Position numbers and translations under genes: made by a program
Shown here: in pieces, positions 1-8,424 of the stretch
Numbering within the stretch: position 1 is the first letter of the stretch
Layout of the letters: every line of letters begins with the position of its first letter
Assembly (NCBI GenBank): GCA_902763865.1
Contig: CACWTR010000012.1
Span: 34,698 to 98,697 of the forward strand
From: an uncultured Bacteroidales bacterium
GTDB lineage: Bacteria > Bacteroidota > Bacteroidia > Bacteroidales > Bacteroidaceae
Length of the DNA stretch: 64,000 bases
Reading direction: 5' to 3'
Notes under the pieces: generated by a model
Database searches by the model: none
Seen by the model: the letters and a program-made list of their open reading frames with translations, nothing else
Told to the model about the DNA's origin: nothing

Positions 1-42
1 GGAATCGTCATCTCCGACGGCAAGAAAATAATCAAAAGATAA
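1..42 (+). CDS. C-terminal end of a secreted protein (partial)
   Basis: The first 14 codons read in frame to a TAA stop and encode GIVISDGKKIIKR. This matches the last part of the C-terminal tail seen on six other secreted proteins in this window (KGIxIxxGKKxxxK). The gene therefore probably encodes an exported protein whose body lies to the left of the window. Nothing more can be said about its function. Confidence 0.6.
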   Translation, partial: GIVISDGKKIIKR

Positions 43-62
43 CCCACGACGCGTCGAGTTCA

Positions 63-128
63 TTGCTTCATCGCGATCAAGCAATTGCTTCATCGCGATG
101 AAGCAATCACTCCATCGCGATGAAGCAA
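63..128. repeat. Palindromic 22-bp array, word I, copy 1
   Basis: Three head-to-tail units of 22 bp occupy 63-84, 85-106 and 107-128. The middle unit is a perfect palindrome (arm TTGCTTCATCG followed by its reverse complement). The first has one arm change, and the third has a changed left arm (TCACTCCATCG). A degenerate half-palindrome (ACGACGCGTCG) precedes it. The array fills the gap between the partial gene and the GH106-like gene. The same array recurs at 9313, 42365 (inverted) and 55414. Confidence 0.9.
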
Positions 129-174
129 CGAACACATCGTGTTGCATCACCCGAAATTCTGAATCCTACGACCC

Positions 175-3084
175 ATGAAAACTTCCAGTCTTTTCATCTT
201 CCACCTCTTGTGCTGTGCCAGCCTTTGGCTCACGGCATGCCACACCAACGGCGAGGAACCTGCCCGCCTCGAGACGAAAGAGTTCGCCAGCCCCTCCATG
301 CCCTGGCGCCCCATCCCTCTTTGGTTCTGGAACAACACACAGATCAGCGAACAGACGCTCGAAGCGCAGCTCCAGAAGATGGTGGAGGCCGATGGCTATG
401 GCGGTTGCGCCATCCTGCCTTTCGGCACAGGCTTCCGTCCGGCCTACCTGTCCGACGACTATTTCCGTCTCTACGGTGCTGCCATCGCGAAGGCACGTTC
501 CCTGGGCGCTCACATGTCCATCTACGACGAGTACGGCTTCCCGAGCGGCAGCATGGGAGCCATCAACGGCTCGGGCGTGACCACCTTCATGAACAATCAT
601 CCGGGCCAGACCGTCAAGCGACTCGACAAGATAGAGTACCGCGTTGGCAGCGGAGCCACCTTCGACCGCCAACTCTCCCTCAGCGGCAAACTGATGTCGC
701 TGGTGGCATGGAACACGAACACGAAGGAGGTGATTCCGCTTCGCGACTACTACGACGAGGCGTCGGGCCGCCTGACATGGAAGGCACCGGCAGGCAGCGG
801 ATGGCGTGTGATGCTGTGCCAGTGCGTCATCGACGGCGACCCCAATGTCGATTACCTCTCCCCCGAAGCCGTCAGCCTCTTCGTCAATGACACGCATGCA
901 GCGTACTACCAGCGCTTTGCCGGCGACTTCGGGCAGACCATCGTCTCCACCTTCTTCGACGAACCCACGATGTACCGGGCCCAGGGACGCATGTGGACCT
1001 ATGACTTCAACGAGAAGTTCGAGCAGCGCTACGGCTTCTCGCCCGAAGCGCTCTATCCGGCACTATGGTACGACATCGGCGAGCCGACGGCACGTGCACG
1101 CAACCTCCTCTTCAGCCTCCACTCCGCACTCTACAGCGAAGGCTTCATGAAGACCATCTGCGAATGGGCCACAGCCCACAACATCCTGGCCACGGGCCAC
1201 CAGGACCAGGAGGAAATAGCCAACCCAACCAGCGTGGCCGGCGACCTGATGCTCGTGGGCAAGTATCTCACCATGCCCGGCATCGACAAGATAGGCGGCG
1301 GACGGCCCACTGAGGATTTCTACAAGGTTGTCTCCTCTTCGGCCAACAACTGGGACAAGACCTACGTCATGTCCGAAACGTATGGTGCAATGGGAAACAT
1401 CTCGGTGGAGAAGCTCTACGAAGTGGCCATCGAGCAATATACGAAGGGCATCAACCACCTCATCCCGCATGCCGTCTGGTACAACGACCGCGACGTGACC
1501 TTCCTGCCCGAACTATCCTGGCGCAATCCGCTCTACAATGCCGACCTGCCGGCCTTCAATGCCTTCCTCTCCCGCCTGAATTATGTGCTGGCCCGACAGG
1601 GGAGGCACGTGGCCGACGTCTGTGTGCTCTATCCCATCCAGACGCAATATGCCGGCCATGTCCTCGACGGTCCTAAGGGCTACTACGAGGGCGGCGTGGA
1701 GGTGCCCGGCACGGACTATCCGCAGATATCCCACTATCTTACCGACGACCTCGGCATCGACTTCACCTATCTCCATCCCGAGGTTCTCGATGACCGCTGC
1801 ACCGTCAGCGGCGGCAAGCTCCACATGAACAATCCCGTCAACCACGAGCACTTCTCCGTCATCCTGCTTCCCGGGGTGAAAGCCATCTCGCTTTCGGGCC
1901 TGCGCAAGATAGAGCAGGCCTGGCAGCAAGGCGCCAAGGTCGTGTTCACCACTCAGTGTCCCGAGCTGGCTGCCGACGTGGAGGGGGGCGATGCCGAAGT
2001 GAAGGCCATCGTAGCCCGGATGCTGGGTGCAGAAGAGAACAAAGCCTACTTCCTGCCTACGCCCTCTGTCGAGACGCTGGCCGGGGTGATGAATGAGTGC
2101 CTGCCCGATCGCGACGTGACCTTCTCCGGCGGCAAGCATCCGTTCAACTACCTGCACAAGGTGATTGACGGACACGACGTCTGGTACATCGGCAACATCG
2201 ATGCCACGTCGGCCACGAACACCATCCGCCTCAGGACTTCTGCCTCGAAGCTGGTCCTGCTCAACCCTCATACGGGCAGATACGATGACCTCCCTCTGGA
2301 GGGGGGAGAAGGGACTTTCTCCCTCACCCTGCGTCCCTGTCAGTCGGTATTCATCATCGACGATGACCTGCTTCTCAAGAACGGCACGCCGGTCATCCCT
2401 TCGCAGCAGAAACTCTCCTATACGATTGAGTTCGAAGCTGAGGTGGAGCAGCTGTCGGCGGGCGTATGTTTCTCCGGCACCGACCAGCAGAACTTCTGCA
2501 TGTGGCAGTTCAATGCCTCCGACCCTCAGCATCCCCGCCTTCGTCCCCATCGCTGGATGGGCGGCAGCGCTTCCCTGCTCGGGGAAGTTGACCTCCCCGC
2601 CACGGCTGCCATCGGAACGGGTGTCCCCTTCAGGGTGAGACTCGAGGTGGAGGACGAGTCCTACGTCAAGACCTACATTGACGATGTGCTCGTTGACGAG
2701 CGGAGCGGACGTTTCCCCTTCGGCAATATCGGGTTCCGTCAGGCTCATGACGATGCCTACGGGAAGGTGGAGACTGCACGTTTCGACAACATACGCATCA
2801 GCGTCCTCAGCGGAGACGGCACGCCCAGCGTAGTCTTCTCCGAGGACTTCTCTGGCCGGAACCCGTTCTCCGGTGGCTCCATTGTCATGGGCAGGCTCAG
2901 AGTGTCGGGTCAGATGCAGGGCGACGTCCTGGCATGGCTCCGGGAAGCTCCCGATGCCGTGAACCTCGCCGCTGCCTCACGCCCCAAACGCGAAGCGTGC
3001 TACAGGCTCGACGGCACTCCCGCCTCCCGACACGCTTCCGGCATCGTCATCCAAGGCGGCAAGAAGTACCTGACAAGTAAATAA
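175..3084 (+). CDS. GH106-like glycoside hydrolase lipoprotein
   Basis: Predicted surface or periplasmic lipoprotein of 969 residues. The signal sequence ends in the lipobox LTAC with the lipidated cysteine at residue 22. Residues 35-520 resemble the TIM-barrel region of GH106 alpha-L-rhamnosidase-like enzymes: they contain PLWFWNN, YDEYGFPSG (from 117) and FFDEPT (260-265), whose acidic residues could be catalytic. A GATase-like subdomain follows (VILLPGVKAISLSGL). Residues 745-880 form a jelly-roll lectin-like domain (CMWQFN, RPHRW) that also begins the next gene. The C-terminus is a variant of the window's shared tail. Substrate is not determinable; rhamnose-containing glycans are the family precedent. 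The next gene follows after 44 bp in the same direction and is probably co-transcribed. Confidence 0.65.
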   Translation: MKTSSLFIFHLLCCASLWLTACHTNGEEPARLETKEFASPSMPWRPIPLWFWNNTQISEQTLEAQLQKMVEADGYGGCAILPFGTGFRPAYLSDDYFRLYGAAIAKARSLGAHMSIYDEYGFPSGSMGAINGSGVTTFMNNHPGQTVKRLDKIEYRVGSGATFDRQLSLSGKLMSLVAWNTNTKEVIPLRDYYDEASGRLTWKAPAGSGWRVMLCQCVIDGDPNVDYLSPEAVSLFVNDTHAAYYQRFAGDFGQTIVSTFFDEPTMYRAQGRMWTYDFNEKFEQRYGFSPEALYPALWYDIGEPTARARNLLFSLHSALYSEGFMKTICEWATAHNILATGHQDQEEIANPTSVAGDLMLVGKYLTMPGIDKIGGGRPTEDFYKVVSSSANNWDKTYVMSETYGAMGNISVEKLYEVAIEQYTKGINHLIPHAVWYNDRDVTFLPELSWRNPLYNADLPAFNAFLSRLNYVLARQGRHVADVCVLYPIQTQYAGHVLDGPKGYYEGGVEVPGTDYPQISHYLTDDLGIDFTYLHPEVLDDRCTVSGGKLHMNNPVNHEHFSVILLPGVKAISLSGLRKIEQAWQQGAKVVFTTQCPELAADVEGGDAEVKAIVARMLGAEENKAYFLPTPSVETLAGVMNECLPDRDVTFSGGKHPFNYLHKVIDGHDVWYIGNIDATSATNTIRLRTSASKLVLLNPHTGRYDDLPLEGGEGTFSLTLRPCQSVFIIDDDLLLKNGTPVIPSQQKLSYTIEFEAEVEQLSAGVCFSGTDQQNFCMWQFNASDPQHPRLRPHRWMGGSASLLGEVDLPATAAIGTGVPFRVRLEVEDESYVKTYIDDVLVDERSGRFPFGNIGFRQAHDDAYGKVETARFDNIRISVLSGDGTPSVVFSEDFSGRNPFSGGSIVMGRLRVSGQMQGDVLAWLREAPDAVNLAAASRPKREACYRLDGTPASRHASGIVIQGGKKYLTSK

Positions 3085-3128
3085 CACATTATTTATATAT
3101 ATAGTCACTAACTAAAAGCTAAAACAAA

Positions 3129-5654
3129 ATGCGTGGAAAGAAGATTACCCTTTTGCTGCTGGCTCTCATCGTCTGCAGCATGAATGCGTGGAGTTACAGG
3201 ATTACCGACAACTACACCATTGAAGTAAAGTTTAAGATCAATGCCATCGGCGCAGGCATTGCCTTTGCCGGCTACGAAGGCTTCGGAGGCAACATCGCCA
3301 TGTGGCAGTACAACGTGGGCATAGGCGGCGACCAGTCCAAGTTCCGCCCGCATGACTGGCGCGTGGGCGGAGTCCTGCTCGAAGAGAAAGGAACCGGCGA
3401 CGTTACGCTGAACACTTCTGACTGGTTCGTAACGACCATCGAGGTAAGCAACAACGGCAATCACGTGGATACCTATCTGCGCCGTGCCGACGACGACACC
3501 GACGTGCTCATCGACTCGCGCGACAGCCGCTTTGCAGGCGAGTTCCGCTATGGCCTTGTCGGTGCACGCGAGGACCACGACGGCAACACCAACGAGTCTG
3601 CAACCTTCGACTACATCAAGGTGACAGCCAATGAAACGGGCGAGAACCTCTACTATGAGGACTTCGATGCTTCAAACGGCAGTTGGCTGGGCGACCCCAT
3701 CTGGAACGAGGCCGAGGGCACACTGACCGTAGAAGGCCGCAACCTCAGCGAGGTCAGGTACTTCCCCGGCAATATGTTCCTCGATGCTGTCGATATGCAC
3801 TACACCGTCGAAGCCGACGTAGCCATCGAGAGTGGCTATGTCTCCTTAATCTTCGGCCTTGACGAGAGCAATGGCGGCAGCAACTATATGTGGCAGATTT
3901 CGCCCAACTTCAGGAACGACAACGGTGTCTGCAACTATTATCACCTCGACAATGGAGGCGAGTCCTGGAAGGCACATGCAGCAGGACCCAACTACCCCGA
4001 CTTCGGGTACGAGGACTTCTGGGACCTCACTCACCACGTGATGATTGAGGTGAAGGGCAACGTGGTCTATACCTACATCGACGGCAAGCTGGAGGATACC
4101 TTCACGCAGTGCGACATGACGGACCTCGCCCTGCTCAACCCCGGCAAGATGGGCATCCGCGTCGATGCCGGCAACGGCTTGTGGCACAGTGTCTATATAG
4201 ACAACGTAAAGCTGACGGAGTATGACTCTGAGGGCAACCCCAACGTCGTGATGGAGGATGGCTTCGACGGCGGCGCAGCTCACTATTTCGAGCTCACCGG
4301 CAAGAATGCCACATACGCCAGCGTGGTCGAGAAGGATGGCAACTATGTCCTGCACATCAATTGCGACGGCACCGAGGACCTGAATGCCAAGGTGCGACTC
4401 ATCCAGACCGATGACTTCGTCTGCACTCACAACTACGAGAATGGCATCTGCACGGTATGCGGCAAATTCGAGGAGCCTGCCTACAGCACTGAACTAAGCG
4501 CCTACACCATCGGCAACCTCGGACAGCTGATTCGCTTCTCGCAAATCGTCAATGGCGGCGAACAAGGTGCCAATGGCTTCCTGACTGCCGACATCGACAT
4601 GGAGAACAGCGAACTCTTCCAGCCCATCGGCCTCAACAATGACGGCTCATGGCAGAAGCCTTTCATGGGAACATTCTATGGCAACAACCATGTCATCCGC
4701 AATCTTTTCGTCAAGACTGAGTGCGAAGGCGGCCTCTTCTCCCGTACCCGTGGCGGCAAGATTTACAACCTCGGCCTTGAGAATGCCTACATCGAGAGCA
4801 CGGCAGGCCTGCGCTGCGGAGCCATCGCCGGTGAACACCACGACAATGCCATCATGCAGAACTGCTATGCTATCGGCAACATTGAGTTCGTCACGACCAA
4901 TGCACAGAAGGATGCTGTTGCGGGCGAGTGTGCCGGCGGTCACTTCGTGAATTGCTACACCACGCTGCCCAAGATGTCGTGCGACTATCCTATGGGCGGT
5001 GACATGACGAACAGTTATGAAGGCGTGACTGCAGAGCAGGCTGCCTCGGGCGAGATTGCCTACAAGCTGGGCGACGCTTTCGGGCAGTACATCGGCACCG
5101 ATGCTTATCCCGTACTCGACGGCGCGGAGGTTTACTATGTAGGAGAATGCGGCTATGCAACCATGTATGATGCTACAAGTGGGTACGTCCTCAACGGTGC
5201 TCAGGCTCATGTTGCCACCCTCGTCGGCGAGACATGGCTCAAGCTTACCGAAATCGATAACGTTCCCGCAGGTACACCCGTGGTGCTGAAAGGCTCCTAC
5301 TATAACATGCTGCCGGAGGACCTTCCTGCCATCAATATCGCCAACGACCTCAAGGGCACTGATGCCGAGACTTCTGCCGATGGCACCATGTACGTCCTTG
5401 CCAAGCCCGAAGGCGAAGAGGTTGGCTTCTATCTGGCCGAAGGCACCATTCCTGCAGGCAAGGCCTACTATCAGGGCAAGGCTGGCGTGAAGGCATTCTA
5501 CTTCGCCGGTGAAGGCACGACTGGCCTCAGCGAATTGAACAATTGGACAATTGAACAATCAGACAATGGTCAAATCTATAATCTCTCCGGCCAGCGCGTA
5601 AGTAAGATGCAAAAGGGCATCAACATCGTCGGCGGCAAGAAGATATTGAAGTAA
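3129..5654 (+). CDS. Secreted lectin-like and GLUG-repeat protein
   Basis: Secreted protein of 841 residues with a signal peptide (about residues 1-22) and no catalytic motif that I recognise. Residues 25-190 and 200-420 look like two concanavalin-type jelly rolls. The first shares MWQYN and RPHDW with the C-terminal domain of the preceding glycosidase. Residues 437-446 hold a C-x-x-C element. Residues 450-640 resemble GLUG repeats, and 670-800 a beta-rich domain common before the tail in such proteins. It ends with YNLSGQRV...GGKKILK. It probably acts with the upstream enzyme in glycan binding (inference). The DNA at 5535-5575 is a short quasi-repeat of the word AATTGAACAATTGG that encodes a linker just before the tail. 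Confidence 0.6.
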   Translation: MRGKKITLLLLALIVCSMNAWSYRITDNYTIEVKFKINAIGAGIAFAGYEGFGGNIAMWQYNVGIGGDQSKFRPHDWRVGGVLLEEKGTGDVTLNTSDWFVTTIEVSNNGNHVDTYLRRADDDTDVLIDSRDSRFAGEFRYGLVGAREDHDGNTNESATFDYIKVTANETGENLYYEDFDASNGSWLGDPIWNEAEGTLTVEGRNLSEVRYFPGNMFLDAVDMHYTVEADVAIESGYVSLIFGLDESNGGSNYMWQISPNFRNDNGVCNYYHLDNGGESWKAHAAGPNYPDFGYEDFWDLTHHVMIEVKGNVVYTYIDGKLEDTFTQCDMTDLALLNPGKMGIRVDAGNGLWHSVYIDNVKLTEYDSEGNPNVVMEDGFDGGAAHYFELTGKNATYASVVEKDGNYVLHINCDGTEDLNAKVRLIQTDDFVCTHNYENGICTVCGKFEEPAYSTELSAYTIGNLGQLIRFSQIVNGGEQGANGFLTADIDMENSELFQPIGLNNDGSWQKPFMGTFYGNNHVIRNLFVKTECEGGLFSRTRGGKIYNLGLENAYIESTAGLRCGAIAGEHHDNAIMQNCYAIGNIEFVTTNAQKDAVAGECAGGHFVNCYTTLPKMSCDYPMGGDMTNSYEGVTAEQAASGEIAYKLGDAFGQYIGTDAYPVLDGAEVYYVGECGYATMYDATSGYVLNGAQAHVATLVGETWLKLTEIDNVPAGTPVVLKGSYYNMLPEDLPAINIANDLKGTDAETSADGTMYVLAKPEGEEVGFYLAEGTIPAGKAYYQGKAGVKAFYFAGEGTTGLSELNNWTIEQSDNGQIYNLSGQRVSKMQKGINIVGGKKILK

Positions 5655-5680
5655 AGAAGTCTCACGTCCCCCCTTCCGTT

Positions 5681-6226
5681 CTATCCGTTGTTGATGACAA
5701 GGGCATAGCCTATGTAGTTGACACGGTAGCGGAAGAGGGGACGTCCTCCTGCACCGTCCGAGACGTTGCCCGTGTCGTTCAGGTTGTAGGTGCGCTGACA
5801 GCTGTGGCATTTGGCGTAGCCTCCGGGGGTGAGGACGAGGGGCTTGGTAATGTTGTAGTTCAGATAGCAGTTGGAGCAGGCCCGGTCGTAGCAGACTACG
5901 CGCACGAAGTCCTCGCCCATTTCGGGGATGGTAAGCTTGCCTATGATGAAGCCGCTGCTCAGTCCCATGATGAAGCCGCTGTAGCTGCCGGAGGCAGAGA
6001 TGTTGATGGGGTCGGTCTTCCCGGCTGCATTGGTGAAGAGGAGGCGCCGCCCGTCATTCGTGCAGGTGCAGAACTCGCCCATGCTCTCGCAAGCGGTGAA
6101 GAGCACGGGCGACTGCTGTACGTTCTCGACGGTGAGACGCGCCGGCTGATTGAAGTACTTGTTCGTCACTTCGCCCTCTTTACAGGAGAACAGGAGTAGG
6201 GAAACAAGGATAAGAAGACTTTTCAA
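5681..6226 (-). CDS. Small cysteine-rich lipoprotein, possible separate TTG start
   Basis: Read from a TTG codon at 6226 this is a 181-residue lipoprotein: KSLLILVSLLLFSC is a compact signal peptide with a lipobox. The C-terminal half contains C-x4-C-x2-C and a later C-x2-C pair (CHSC), with a glycine-rich end, resembling Rieske-like or zinc-binding small lipoproteins. It lies in the same frame as argH with no stop between, so it is either the fused C-terminus of ArgH or an independent gene whose 5' end was overrun by the repeat. I favour an independent gene, with limited confidence because TTG starts are rare in Bacteroidetes. Confidence 0.45.
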   Translation of the reverse strand: MKSLLILVSLLLFSCKEGEVTNKYFNQPARLTVENVQQSPVLFTACESMGEFCTCTNDGRRLLFTNAAGKTDPINISASGSYSGFIMGLSSGFIIGKLTIPEMGEDFVRVVCYDRACSNCYLNYNITKPLVLTPGGYAKCHSCQRTYNLNDTGNVSDGAGGRPLFRYRVNYIGYALVINNG

Positions 6227-7693
6227 GGCAGACCCTACCAAACCTCTCCTTAAAGGGGAGGCTTCCTTAGCTGAGCCTTCGCCCGGGTCCTCCCCCTTTA
6301 AGGGGGAGTTAGAGGGGGTCTGGGGGGAATTAGAGGGAGTCTGTGAGTTCTGGAGGGTCTGTGTGTTTGACAGGGCTTCTTCCGCCTTTTCCGCCTTTTG
6401 GAAGTTAAAGCCTTCCCATACCCCGCGGAAGAGGGCTGCAATCTGTTCGGTGCAGAGGTTGCCGATGCTTCCCTCGTGGGTGTGGTGCACCTCTTTGCGG
6501 GGCGTGAAGCGTCCGGCCTCGATGTCGAGTCCCACTTTCCTGTAGGCATCGCGGAAGGGCATGCCTTCGGCAGCCAGGCGATTGACTTCTTCGACGGAGA
6601 AGATGAGGTCGTAGCGCGGGTCGTCCAGTATGTGCTCGTTCACTTCGAGGCGGCTGATGATGTAGGTTGCCATTTGCAGGCACTCCCTCAGTTCCTGGAA
6701 GGCGGGCAGGAAGACTTCCTTGATGATTTGCAAGTCGCGGAAGTAGCCGCTTGGCAGGTTGTTCATGATGAGTGTCACCTGTCCGGGCAGGGCCTGCAGC
6801 TTGTTGCACTTGGCGCGTGTCAGTTCGAAGACGTCGGGGTTCTTCTTGTGTGGCATGATGCTGGAGCCGGTGGTGCATTCCTTCGGGAGCTTGATGAAGC
6901 CGAAGTTCTGGCTATTGAAGAGACAGGCGTCGAAGGCCAGTTTGCTCACTGTCCCCGCTATGCCGGCCAGGGCGAAGCTGACGTTGCGTTCCGTCTTGCC
7001 GCGTCCCATCTGTGCATAGACCACGTTGTAGTCGAGGGCATCGAAGCCGAGCAGCTCGGTTGTCATGGTGCGGTTCAGGGGGAACGACGAGCCGTAGCCT
7101 GCCGCAGAGCCGAGGGGGTTGCGGTTGGTGATGCGGTAGGCAGCCTGCAGCATGACGAGGTCATCGACGAGGCTTTCCGCGTAGGCACCCAGCCAGAGGC
7201 CGAAGCTGCTGGGCATGGCTACCTGCAGGTGGGTGTAGCCGGGCATGAGGATGTCCTTGTAGCGCTCGCTCTGCCGTTGCAGTTCGGTGAAGAGTGCCTT
7301 CACGTCCTCGGCCACGAGGCGCAGCTGCTTGCGGATGAAGAGTTTCAGATCGACCAGCACCTGGTCGTTGCGGCTGCGTCCGGAGTGTATCTTCTTGCCC
7401 ATGTCGCCGAGCCGACGGGTGAGCAGCAGTTCGACCTGCGAGTGCACGTCTTCTATGTCATCCTCGATGACGAACCGTCCTTCCCTTATCTCGGAGAGGA
7501 TGTTCCGCAGCTCGGCCAGCAGCGCTTGTAGTTCTTCCTTCTCAAGGAGTCCGATGCTCTCGAGCATTGTGATGTGTGCCATCGAGCCGAGCACATCCGC
7601 CTCGGCCAGGTACATATCCATCTCGCGGTCGCGTCCTACGGTGAAGCGGTCAATCTCCGCCGTCACCTCATATCCTTTGTCCCAAAGCTTCAT
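5681..7693 (-). CDS. argH: Argininosuccinate lyase fused in frame to a lipoprotein
   Basis: Residues 1 to about 441 are a complete ArgH, which cleaves argininosuccinate to arginine and fumarate. The fumarase/aspartase signature GSSIMPHKKNPD lies near residues 274-285, and the length matches Bacteroidales ArgH. Instead of stopping, the frame continues through about 48 residues encoded by a repeat (6229-6314 plus flanking word repeats) into a 181-residue lipoprotein (SLLLFSC lipobox). The fusion is probably accidental: the lipoprotein may start separately at a TTG codon (6226). A cytoplasmic enzyme joined to an internal signal sequence would be hard to localise. It follows pyrE and an SRPBCC gene, a gene order I associate with Bacteroidales. 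Confidence 0.85.
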   Translation of the reverse strand: MKLWDKGYEVTAEIDRFTVGRDREMDMYLAEADVLGSMAHITMLESIGLLEKEELQALLAELRNILSEIREGRFVIEDDIEDVHSQVELLLTRRLGDMGKKIHSGRSRNDQVLVDLKLFIRKQLRLVAEDVKALFTELQRQSERYKDILMPGYTHLQVAMPSSFGLWLGAYAESLVDDLVMLQAAYRITNRNPLGSAAGYGSSFPLNRTMTTELLGFDALDYNVVYAQMGRGKTERNVSFALAGIAGTVSKLAFDACLFNSQNFGFIKLPKECTTGSSIMPHKKNPDVFELTRAKCNKLQALPGQVTLIMNNLPSGYFRDLQIIKEVFLPAFQELRECLQMATYIISRLEVNEHILDDPRYDLIFSVEEVNRLAAEGMPFRDAYRKVGLDIEAGRFTPRKEVHHTHEGSIGNLCTEQIAALFRGVWEGFNFQKAEKAEEALSNTQTLQNSQTPSNSPQTPSNSPLKGEDPGEGSAKEASPLRRGLVGSALKSLLILVSLLLFSCKEGEVTNKYFNQPARLTVENVQQSPVLFTACESMGEFCTCTNDGRRLLFTNAAGKTDPINISASGSYSGFIMGLSSGFIIGKLTIPEMGEDFVRVVCYDRACSNCYLNYNITKPLVLTPGGYAKCHSCQRTYNLNDTGNVSDGAGGRPLFRYRVNYIGYALVINNG
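6229..6314 (-). repeat. GC-rich mosaic palindromic element, copy A (in CDS)
   Basis: Contains two palindromic cores (CTCCTTAAAGGGGAG and CTCCCCCTTTAAGGGGGAG) joined by a less symmetric segment. On the minus strand it matches 30428-30513 at about 79 of 86 positions by eye. Both copies are in the same reading frame and encode nearly the same 30-residue segment (TPSNSPxKGE...GLVGS). A further partial duplication of the CCCTCTAATTCCCCC word extends to about 6345. Confidence 0.9.
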
Positions 7694-7801
7694 TGAAAGT
7701 TGAAAAATTGAAAAGTTGAAAAATTGAAAAAGATAAAGAGTATAAGGATAAAAAGTGAAAATGCTTTTTAATTTTTTACCTTTTCACCTTTTCACCTTTT
7801 A
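7694..7801. repeat. AT-rich quasi-repeat spacer between SRPBCC gene and argH
   Basis: The 108-bp gap is made of imperfect copies of short words: TTGAAAAATTGAAAAG repeated next to the argH start, and CTTTTCAC repeated three times next to the SRPBCC stop. No convincing promoter is seen, so argH is probably transcribed from the pyrE promoter. Confidence 0.7.
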
Positions 7802-8281
7802 TTAGTACGGCAGGCTTGCCAGCATTTGTGCCAGGCCATCCACGCCCTGTTCGAGCTTCTTTCCCACCATCTGTCGGATGAAGAAGCTCAGGTCGGCCTT
7901 GACGGTGAGGCGCATGGCGCACTCGTTGTCGCCCGAGGGCAGGAGCTGAATCCACATGTTGGCAGCCACGGGCATCCCTTCGGCTACGAACTTGATGGTC
8001 TTCTCCGGCTCGCGCTCGATGATGCGTAGCGTGGCAGTGCCCATTGGTGTCTGACCCGAGACGGAGTCACGGTCGAACTGCAACTCGCGTAGCTTCTCGA
8101 CGACTTGCTCCATCTGCTCCGGCTTCACCTTGTCGCCGGCCTGCTGCCTGATGCGCTCCATCGCCTCGGGGTTGTCAAGGCCTTGCTGTATGACGGCCAG
8201 GTTGTTGAGGTCGGACAGACGTTCATAGACGCGTCCGATGGGAGCGTATATCTTCTTTACTTCGCTTTTGTATTCAGTCAT
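7802..8281 (-). CDS. SRPBCC (START-like) family protein
   Basis: Cytoplasmic protein of 159 residues with no signal peptide. The pattern of an N-terminal strand (KKIYAPIGRVYERLSD), a central insert and a long amphipathic C-terminal helix (FFIRQMVGKKLEQGVDGLAQML) fits the SRPBCC/polyketide-cyclase fold, a hydrophobic-ligand-binding fold. Its ligand is unknown. It sits between pyrE and argH in one direction, which suggests co-transcription but does not prove a role in either pathway. Confidence 0.7.
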   Translation of the reverse strand: MTEYKSEVKKIYAPIGRVYERLSDLNNLAVIQQGLDNPEAMERIRQQAGDKVKPEQMEQVVEKLRELQFDRDSVSGQTPMGTATLRIIEREPEKTIKFVAEGMPVAANMWIQLLPSGDNECAMRLTVKADLSFFIRQMVGKKLEQGVDGLAQMLASLPY

Positions 8282-8424
8282 CTTGCATTTACCATTTTAC
8301 TATTTGCCATTTGTGTTTTATTAGAGGTTAGAGGTTAGTGGTTAGAGAATACCCTTGGGCCCTAATCTGCATCCACAACATTCCTCTAACCCCTAATCCC
8401 TAATCTCTAATCTCTAATCCCTAA
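8282..8424. repeat. Quasi-repeat spacer that also encodes the end of pyrE
   Basis: Words such as GGTTAGAGGTTAG and CTAATCCCTAATC are repeated imperfectly. The right end runs into pyrE: the last residues (GLGIRD) and the TAG stop of PyrE are themselves encoded by the GGATTAGGGATTAG repeat. ATTTACCATTTTACTATTTGCC forms a second word near 8286. Confidence 0.8.
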
